This document shows, piece after piece, positions 55,963-64,000 of a stretch of DNA of 64,000 bases (its first letter is position 1; the number at the start of each line of letters is the position of its first letter). The notes beneath the pieces were generated by a model. It was not told where the DNA came from. It saw nothing but the letters and a program-made list of their open reading frames with translations, and did not search any database. Both the position numbers and the translations under genes were made by a program. Origin of the DNA: Marasmius tenuissimus (Eukaryota; Basidiomycota; Agaricomycetes; Agaricales; Marasmiaceae); NCBI GenBank assembly GCA_029532415.1, contig JAQOTA010000030.1, positions 62,001-126,000 of the forward strand, given 5' to 3'.

Positions 55963-57390
55963 TTACGCATGATAGTTCTCAAGTATAGTGCTCTGACTCG
56001 CCCTTTCGCCGAGGTCTCTATTGACGTTGTGAGTCGAGACTTCAACAAAGGAGGAGTTGCCAGTGGAGTCCCACACGGAGCGTTGGAGATAGATTACAAC
56101 TATCAGAGCTGTCGGATAAATTCCCTAAAAGTTACGACGATTTCTTGAACAGTGCGTACCAGGTGAGTGCAAAGACAGGTACTCACCACAAATTGAACAT
56201 TCGCTGCCTTGAGAATCTGTTGGAATACCTTCCCTGAGAGTGTTGGGGCCGGAGGGATATGGACTACGACCAGTTGCACAACCTGCCGAATCATACAGAT
56301 CGAAGAGATTGAGAACAGGACGTGAGGACTATGGATCTACACTGACCCATACAAGTGAATATATGATACCAGACTCGAGAAGAATCACGAGTATCTTTTC
56401 GGCACGCCCTTGCTTATACGTGGTGAGGTATGCTTTGATATCTCGGTTGTATAACCTTAACATTCCCGTGAGCATTAGCTGGTCCAGGTGCAATACAGGC
56501 CGACTCACCAGACTTGGAAACCGATTGCAACCGTGCACACGACATTCGTTACCAGTGATAATGAGTATGCAGAGACGACCAGAGTGTTGCAAGTTGGCGG
56601 ATTGATCACAGGCCAGTTGTTTTGTGCAAAACAACCAAAAAACCCGAGCGAACAGGCTAGGGAGGGGATGGGAGCAACTCAGCAATTGGGGTATTGTACG
56701 GTCAAATCAGCCCGAACGAACCGATGGTGCCTAGTAGGAAAAGGAATGGGATTGAAACCAATCTTTTATCTCCCGCGCACAGCACCCACACTCGCCAAAA
56801 GACAATTGAGTCTCCGATAATTATCTGTATATCGGACCAGAGTCAGTACTCTACCGCTTGCTGCATTGAAAAGAAAAGGGGGGAAAGTACTTCACCTCGA
56901 GCGGGTTGAAAACCTCCTGCACGGACACAAGGCGGGTGAATTTCTCCGCAAAGTTAGTTTGCTTCTCAATGAAGGGTGTCTCAACTTTGTCGACAAATAC
57001 ACTCTTGATGCTCGTCAAGATGACCATAGTATCTGCCCAAAACTCAAAAGATGAGATGCCGAACATGAGCGCGATAGCGGCCAGTAGAATCCTACGCGCT
57101 GTCACGTTACCTTCTCGGCGACTATCGAGTGGAAAATGTGGGAGATTATCAGTATCCCGAGTACCACTTCAACAGTCAAACGCACCGGAGAATAGTAACG
57201 CTGGCATAGAATAAGATGCCATATATACCTAGGACATCGAGAGTGTCAGTCAGGTTGGAAAGTGTAGACATGCTATCAACTTACCGTAGAGAAGAGCCGA
57301 AGTGATGAGACCTATGACACTCAGCATAACACCTTTTCCGAATCGAGATACAAACTGTAGCTCTGCGTACTCCAAGGCTTGGTTGTCCAT
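55963..57390 (-). CDS. 7-TM membrane protein B (8 exons, 330 aa), paralog of A
   Basis: Exons: 57390-57285, 57228-57186, 57121-56896, 56824-56722, 56656-56509, 56455-56347, 56282-56187 and 56124-55963. Exons 2-7 have exactly the same lengths as in gene A (43, 226, 103, 148, 109, 96). About seven membrane spans, with GDSIVFWRVW, CFAQNNWPVINPPTC, ESGIIYSLVW and GIYPT shared with A. All introns are GT-AG. Exon 8 ends at TAA 55965-55963 with a short polar tail (ERASQSTILENYHA). Intact; function unknown. Together with gene A it forms a same-strand tandem duplication about 3.7 kb apart. Confidence 0.85.
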
Positions 57391-57987
57391 CTTTGCAAGA
57401 AATGGTATGTAGTACGATCAGAAACGGGGAAGGCAAGATGCTTTGAACGGTCGTTCTGCCGGTATTTGAATGCCAGAAAGTACATACTAAGGGGAGGGGT
57501 TACTCACACCAATATTGGAAGGCACCGATATCGCCATCCTTTCGCTGTCTTGGCACGAGCTCCCGATCATGCGTCTGTTCCAGCGCACCGAATTCAAGTA
57601 GTCCGGAACCGGAAGACGCCCCATGATGAGACTAAACATAGTTGTTCTTGCAGGGTTGATTCCGCAACACAAACGAGGAATGGGTGTATACGACAAACTC
57701 TGATGAGCGAGGTACTAACCAAGTACTAACAGCTCTGCAGTCTAGTCTGCGGTGGATTTCAATGACCGTGGTGAAGGATCAGGATTTAAAAACCAGCTCA
57801 CTCTGTCTCCTCTCCTCGAGACTAGAGCTGCTATGCAGTACACAGTCATCCAAGCGAATTGAGAGGCTCGAGCGACGGTGAATAGCGGTGAATGATTACC
57901 GATTATCAATGAATCAAGTGCTTACACTACCGACCACACCCGAAGAGCCGGCTCTAAATACAGTTACATCCATTTTCCATCCATTGA
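57391..57987. other. Intergenic, no gene recognised
   Basis: Upstream region of 7-TM gene B. No other supported feature. Confidence 0.5.
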
Positions 57988-58446
57988 TCAAGCTTTCAAG
58001 TCCGCAACAAGTCTGAGTTGTTGTGAAGTACTCGCCTTGATCAACACGCTAATATCACCAGGATAATGCTTATCGGTCTCTTCACGCCGACCCAAACTTT
58101 CGCTCAGAAGAGAATAGCGCCAGAGACGGTATGTACAATTAAACCTATCCGTGAGTTTGCTGTATGATATTGATGGCATCGCGCTCGAATCCCACAGCGT
58201 TTCGCCCCAATCTTGGCCGATACTAGATACTAGATAGGGGTCCCAGTCAGGACTCACGGGAACGACTGTCGATTTGATATTCATATCCATCAACGCTTCG
58301 GATATCGCTGTCTTTCTCAACAAAGAGCGGATCTCTTGATAGTGCCCGTGAGATCGAAAGGTCGTGCTGTTAGACGAATCACTTTCCTGGAGCGGTGCGC
58401 CTTGAATGGAATGGAGGTAAGTACTGATATTGGGGGACCAAATCAT
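57988..58446 (-). CDS. Hypothetical protein, 152 aa
   Basis: ATG 58446 opens a single frame with even composition (contains SPDWDPYLVSSIGQDWGETL). No signal peptide, membrane span or known motif. It is divergent from the secreted-protein gene starting at 58566, so the 120 bp between them would be a shared promoter. Family not recognised; possibly real. Confidence 0.4.
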   Translation of the reverse strand: MIWSPNISTYLHSIQGAPLQESDSSNSTTFRSHGHYQEIRSLLRKTAISEALMDMNIKSTVVPVSPDWDPYLVSSIGQDWGETLWDSSAMPSISYSKLTDRFNCTYRLWRYSLLSESLGRREETDKHYPGDISVLIKASTSQQLRLVADLKA

Positions 58447-58565
58447 CCCGCCTGTTACCCTCTATATAACGATAGCAAGTACCATTGTCCTTGAGTCACC
58501 CAGCATCCTCACACATCCAGAACACCGGCTCCCCTCAAATTGCCCCACCAGCGAATCAAATTGCT

Positions 58566-59416
58566 ATGAGGCCATTGACCAGCACCCTGATCATTGCACT
58601 GATCTACTACCTGCCACTGAGAAGGTAAACAATCAGTGCATCTTGTTTTCAACATTCTCAGTCAGTGGCGACTGACATCTGCCCTTTTCCTTATTATTCT
58701 CAGCTCACTAGTAGTAGGGCGTCCAGCTGCTCAGAACTGTGGTGATACGTATCATCCACCATCACGGGAGATCCACCAGAGAGACCCAGTAGTGGATTAT
58801 CGTTCCATTGCATGCACGCTAAAGCCAGAGGTAAGATGCCGCTCTTTATCTGAAAATTCACTGCTAACCGGTCACTCAAAGTGCTGTTGACTATTAACTC
58901 AGCCTGGACGACCAAGTACTGGTATAGGTAATGTAGACTCGAGATGTTGAATACCATTTGTATGTACACCCAATCCGGAATTCCCTTGACTACACAAACA
59001 GTCCTGTGCAATATTTATCTCCTTCCAGGTTATACTTCAACCGTTGTATTCATTCTGTACAAGCGGGATCAAGCCAGTCAACACGTTGGGCGCCCTATGT
59101 CCCGTCCAAAAAAGGCGAGAATCGATTTGATCCTCGTCACGTCCAGGCTGTATCGAGACAAGATGTTGGCAACGCACAAATTCTTTTGACCATGTCCATA
59201 AGGCAACCTCGTCAATGTGACGTCCTGCAACTAGCGAAAATGAAATGGGTCAGCCCAGACCACTCGCAACATGACGCAGAGTCAATCATGATTGAGACCC
59301 CTATTTGTGGTGATCGTGGCTATCACGCAGCGATCGGGGATCAACAAGGACCAACAGGCTCTGGCGGTTGGCATCCCCACTACGAGAACTCCCCGGAGAA
59401 GGCAGGGAGCGCTTGA
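58566..59416 (+). CDS. Putative secreted protein, 3' exons unresolved
   Basis: Exon 1 (58566-58624) and exon 2 (58704-58830) join across a 79 bp intron to give a signal peptide (MRPLTSTLIIALIYYLPLRS) and SSLVVGRPAAQNCGDTYHPP...ACTLKPE. A possible small exon follows at 58903-58927. The region to TGA 59416 contains a coding-like frame (CGDRGYHAAIGDQQGPTGSG) whose phase does not match my exon 3, so the 3' model is uncertain. Function unknown. Confidence 0.45.
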
Positions 59417-59687
59417 GATCAACGAGTTGGCTCTCGCAGAGCATCCTGGTATGTGTTATTAGCAACGACACTCAGTAGCTACTGGCTCATCGCGATTCAC
59501 GGTATCACTACCGATGATGATATCAGAGACAGTAATAGTAGTGGCAGAACCAAAATGATTACAATGGTGTGTAAAGTATGACAGCGACAGAATGAGTCCA
59601 AGCAACCAAGAAAAAGGAGAATTCGATTCATTAAATGAAGCAGGTCCACGCGCAACGGCGGTGTGCCCATCATGAGGGGTTCGACCT
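59417..59687. other. Intergenic
   Basis: No feature recognised. Confidence 0.4.
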
Positions 59688-62600
59688 CTATTTGACCTTA
59701 GCTCTACACAATGGACAGGTCCGCCCCCCTCTACCCGTACAACTCCTCATCCCTAAAACAAGATTGGTCAGCCAACCAGTCCCTCTTTGATGCTAAGGAG
59801 AATGAGCACTTACATCCATCCCAACACCCCCGATGCAAACTCTTCCAACAGTTCCGACACTAAATCAATCCCAAAGCTTCCTCCACTACTTTAAACATCA
59901 TAATCAGCGCGAGGGTCACGTGGCAGACGCAACATTGGTTGTCTGTATAGCTGGTACTGTCACCGTACGTGGGAGGATACATCTAGTAAGAAAATTTCTG
60001 CGTTCGAGCAGCAATGGCGGTGGGCGAAGAGGCAGAGAAGGATGCAAGAGCTGGAGTAGCCATTTGGCTTGTACGTATACGTGAGGTAGTAGAAGGTCAA
60101 CGCCGGCGAACGGCAAAGCTTCCGAATGGTTAGTCTCAATGCGCGAATCTGCTGGGGCGGCAAACTAGCAGGTATGTGCAGACTCGTAGACGAGATGGGA
60201 AGTCTAAGCTTGAAATGAGTAGCGGAGACTCGGGTAGTACTGGCCGTCGTGTTACTGCCCCACCCACACCTGGCGAAGGTGACAGATTGCCAATTGTAAA
60301 CTGAGTCTCAGCTGTGACTGCTGTCAGAGCGCCATTGGTGCTCGGCGGCAAAGCAGATACAGGGAGAAACTCTACTGCCGAACGACCAGAGGAGCAGGAA
60401 TAAGGGTGGCTATATGCACCGCTGGTGGTGAAGAACTCGTCGCAGAGGACGATGGTGATAGTGGTGAAGGCACCAAGCTATGAAACGCTGCTACCGACGT
60501 CGAGATGGTAGTGGACAGAGTCGTCGGACTTTCTAGAGCCGACACCCATGATCTCATCCTCGATCCATCTTTGTCGTCACCAGTTCCACCAGTATGACCG
60601 AATACGATCCGTTCCCCATAGCCAATACCAACTCGTGCTCGTACTCGGGCCTCCTGTCCCGAGCCTCAGATCCGAGCGTTTGAGTGGAGAAGGCTACACA
60701 GGTAGATTCGCGCTACCTGTACTCCCACTCAACGTCAAAGCGGACTCGGCACGAGGCTCACTATATGCAGACGCAAAAACCGAGTTTTCAGGCGTCACTA
60801 CCACTCCTGTGACACTCTTTGATTCAGAATCATTTTCAAGCGTACGCATCGTGGACCGACTTCCAGTGCCAAAGCCCGAGGTTGAGATTGTAGCAGGCCC
60901 AAGCACACGAACACCAAGATTGAGACTACTCCCGGGACCTTCTCCGCCTGTACCAGTTATCGGTGTCGATCGTGGAAGCTTACGGGAGATATCAGATGAT
61001 AGAGCGCTGAACATGGATAAGGTTTGGGGTTTGGATCTATGAACGGGGGTCATGATACGTTGATCGGGTACATAATAGGGAGCTTGGTTTGACATGAGTA
61101 TAGTAGACGAAGTTCGTAGAGACGGAGTTGACGGCAGAAATAGGATTGAGAGCGGGAACAGCAGTGTTAAGTTTTGTGGAAGGAGACTCGTCGGAGGGGA
61201 TTGAGTTGCTGAGATGTGTTCCAACGTTACTTCACACATTCTTGAATCACGAAAGACATGCACGCGCCTTTCGAGTCCTGATAATAGCAATCCCACTCTG
61301 AACTTCAGTCAACGAGGAGCCCACAACCCGCTCCTCTCCCTTACCCTCGCCTCGGACGCTCGAACCTCCGACGTTTGGTGCACCTGTTAGAGTGGCTGCC
61401 GAAAAACCTAGCAAAATCCAAAAAATATAAGCTCTTGCGCGCAAGGCATTGTTCCGTTAGGTTGTCGGTACGTACCTCCAAATTCTTCCGGACTTGAACT
61501 TCGTTGAGATTGGGATTTGAAGGACTCCTCCTTTTAGGTTCCTTTCTCTTTGCCCTTCGTGTCCGCGCGTGAGGGGGAAGAATCTAACGATAACATGAAT
61601 AAAATAAACTCAAATGTATACCCGAGGAAAGCATATCGTTCGCATCTGTCGCTATCCTCACCCTTCTGGGAGAGACTTTACGGGTCTCCGGATAGGCACT
61701 TCCAGTCCCTCTCTTTTCCCTTGCCCTTCATATCAACCCCCATGCCATCCCACAATGCAGTTCCATCGTTCCTACGTCCTTTACCCATCGAATCTCATAT
61801 CTTTCTTCCTGGTCTGAGGCATTGGGGAAGGCGGTATGGTACATAATGGTAAGACTGATGGCCTTGGTGTCATAGCGCCGCCGAAGGATAAAGCTTAAAG
61901 GCGTAGCCAGTGGGCATAGGGGTTTCGACCTTCATTCTTCCGAGAAGTACGTCATTTTCCCGATGGCAAGTCAGAACATAGTACCTGACTGGAGGCAATG
62001 TTCCCGATGCAAGGATCGCCGGGATGTGTTGGTCAGCATGGCGGGACGGAAGGGGTGGACGTTGGGGTTAACCTTGCTTGGGGTTTCTCGAGCCCCAGGA
62101 GTCTTGTTGTTGGGAAATCCGTCGACAAAGCCAAAACGTTCACTGGGGATGGTGGTTCGTTCGTATCCGTTTCGCTGCTGGCGGGTGCCTCAGCCTCGAC
62201 CTGTGAATAGGAAGAAAAAAAATGAGACGAGGAATATGACAATCGTCAACCGAAACACGCACGAGATTCAAGCGGTTCAACGTCGAGGGTTCGGCCTCAG
62301 CTTCAGGAGCAATGAACGTCTCCATCTCAGTCGTCGTATCTTGAGCCTCGACTTCTGCTTGCACCTTTGACCAACTCAAAGCGACCGCACGATTCCGCCT
62401 TGATCCTGAGCTCAGGCTGGGTTTAAGTGGGCTCTTCCATGATGACGCTAGTTTAAGCATTTAGTGAAGCTTCGAAATCGGTGGGTATTGTCATTGATGT
62501 GGGCGCTGGAGAGCAGAACTTAAATCGTGAGATCACAGTTTGAGACGGAAATGACAACAACGTACCAGACACCGAGGATCTTTCTGCCCGCTCCACATGG

Positions 62601-62950
62601 CCTTGCGTGGTATCGTCCGTGCGGCGTGAGGGTGCATCTCAACGAAAGACACAGTGAATACAATGAACGTGTTATCAAAGTGACAAAATAACCCACCTAG
62701 TGCTAAACGATGAGCCGTGGCTGATGCAACCCCCTCATAACTGGGTGCAGCTACGCCTACACTGACAAACCCAGTGGGAGTGGCAACATTGGAGTTTGGC
62801 GTGTTGCTTCGAGCAGGAGATGGAATCGGAGAAGTTTCAGTTGAATGAGAGCTTGTTGTGCTGGTGACTTCATGAAGGCTACGTATTTTTAGATTGAGGC
62901 CAAGGATGCACGCTGCGAGTGAGGACGATGAACAAAGAGTGAACTAGTCA
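59688..62950 (-). pseudogene. Decayed paralog of the membrane/RING gene at 17-21 kb
   Basis: The last exon encodes WMRSCTGRGGRTCPLC and ends TAG 59690-59688. The preceding exon ends CRNCWKSLHRGCWDG after an in-frame TAG, and the first RING CxxC pair is degraded (CVCHVTLA). Further upstream, Ser/Thr-rich frames (about 61050-60700) contain a KPQTLSMFSALSSD stretch resembling QPRPSRFSALVAGL at 17.7 kb. NRAVALSWSKVQAEVE (near 62.38 kb) and GFVSVGVAAPSYEGVASATA (near 62.75 kb) match the central part of the other copy. A hydrophobic frame with signal-like start (MRARAYIFWILLGFSAATL, 61444) may be a separate remnant. Same gene order and orientation as at 17-21 kb, but without the TIR element. Confidence 0.5.
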
Positions 62951-64000
62951 TCGCAGAGTCATCGTGTCAAGCATCGTGTCACGGTCCAAGTTGTTGAGGG
63001 CCGGTCAAAACGTACCGAACTGCCGGTAACACGTGAGCGGATACTGCGGATGTTTGTTGTATCATATCCGAGCAATACCCGATTTTCGGATTTACAGCCC
63101 ACAAGTCGGCTAAGTCACGCTGCAGCACTTTAGGATTGAATGATCATTTGAGCGTCCAAAGTTGAGTCGAAGTATAATGCTGCGCTCGGACTAAGGACTT
63201 TTTCCAATCTGCTTGATCCTTAGTAGACGAAGTCGTAACCTTCTGCGGTGATCATCCTCTCATCCGGGTCGGGTTTGGGGGATTCGCTTCCAACTTCTCT
63301 TGAGAGCCCATGCAGCTAGGGAGCTGACAATGGCCATTGGCCGTGAGTTGGTCCACACACAAAACCGAGCTCAATCTGGAGTTAGAGTTGGAGATCGGTC
63401 CCTCGTACTAACGGTCCACCCATATCAACGCCACAAAAACGCGTCGCGCTCTGAGATACAGGCAACATGACTGGCTCGTGACGCTGATCCTCAGCAGATT
63501 GACACAGCTGCGTTCGGAATGTATATGTCCCCTCTATTTACTTCAATTTGAATGGTTTCGGTACAAAAACTCAAGTACTCCACCCGAGATCTACACTGCA
63601 CAACAGGAGTGCGTCTGAAGTTTTGGTCGCCGAGACCTTAACTAAGTAAAGAAGCTCCCTTGGCAGTCGGTCACAATTCTTCTCGTTACTCCATGGCGCG
63701 GTGTTAACGGTTTTTGGTCACAGAATGAATAATATCATTCAATGGCTCCTGGATAATCGTCAAACCTGGGGGACTCGAAAAAACGGGAGCGGTACACGGC
63801 ACATGTTGGGAGCGGATACCAAATCGAATATTTATAAGTAGTACAGACGGAAATCAGCACCCCAAACTTACAGCTCTTATGTTATTTTAATGGAGTCCGA
63901 CTCGTATTCTTTGATCAACATGATTTCAAAGTCACAAGTCAGTGATACTATAGACAGATGAGTCGATGTAAAAACCAATCTCACCACTGGATTTAGAGAA
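62951..64000. other. No gene recognised
   Basis: Any upstream membrane exons of the decayed paralog would lie here, but none could be identified with confidence. Confidence 0.4.

Noticed and set aside
1..64000. CRISPR arrays, tRNA or rRNA genes
   Set aside because: No regular repeat-spacer pattern and no tRNA/rRNA signature was seen; the window is eukaryotic.

Overview
The window looks like a repeat-rich stretch of a basidiomycete (Agaricomycetes) genome. The evidence is dense 47-57 bp GT-AG introns, a Plavaka-type transposase, a gene resembling the fungal DUF6698 family, a 7-TM family typical of mushroom genomes, chromodomain Gypsy and UBN2-like Copia retrotransposons, and a Helitron with fungal-type Rep motifs. 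No rRNA, tRNA or CRISPR array was seen.

Layout. 1-2.4 kb: almost empty, with one small membrane-protein fragment. 2.44-9.92 kb: a Gypsy chromovirus with LTRs, gag, pol broken by two TGA codons, an extra ORF after pol, and a solo LTR of another family inside its 3' LTR. 9.92-16.31 kb: an intact Copia element (Copia-1) with LTRs identical by eye and a perfect target duplication, abutting the Gypsy 3' LTR. 17.0-21.4 kb: a minus-strand membrane/RING-finger gene split by a TIR element. 21.9-28.75 kb: a second, decayed Copia (Copia-2, minus) carrying a second solo LTR and butted against a Helitron Rep/helicase remnant (28.75-32.57 kb). 32.6-35 kb: unknown repeat territory peppered with a short CTTCGGAGGC-like motif. 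36.5-38.2 kb: an F-box gene. 39.5-48.2 kb: a Plavaka transposase gene (minus) divergent from a KOW/SPT5-like gene and a DUF6698-like gene (both plus), separated by a palindrome of about 580 bp. 50.5-57.4 kb: two tandem paralogous 7-TM genes with matching exon structure, a pair of TA-flanked MITEs (one in an intron), and a small secreted-peptide gene between the paralogs. 58.6-59.4 kb: a second secreted-protein gene. 59.7-63 kb: a decayed paralog of the 17-21 kb membrane/RING gene.

How the parts fit. The retroelements show readable replication strategies. The Gypsy has a Tf1-like self-priming site and a -1 slippery heptamer. Both Copia elements have a half-tRNA-iMet primer site and a candidate leader intron running from the LTR to just before gag. 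The most system-like region is the Plavaka unit: transposase and two companion genes around a shared palindromic centre. The transposase carries two lesions while both companions are intact. All splice models were built by eye from GT/AG sites and reading-frame continuity; no database or RNA evidence was available.
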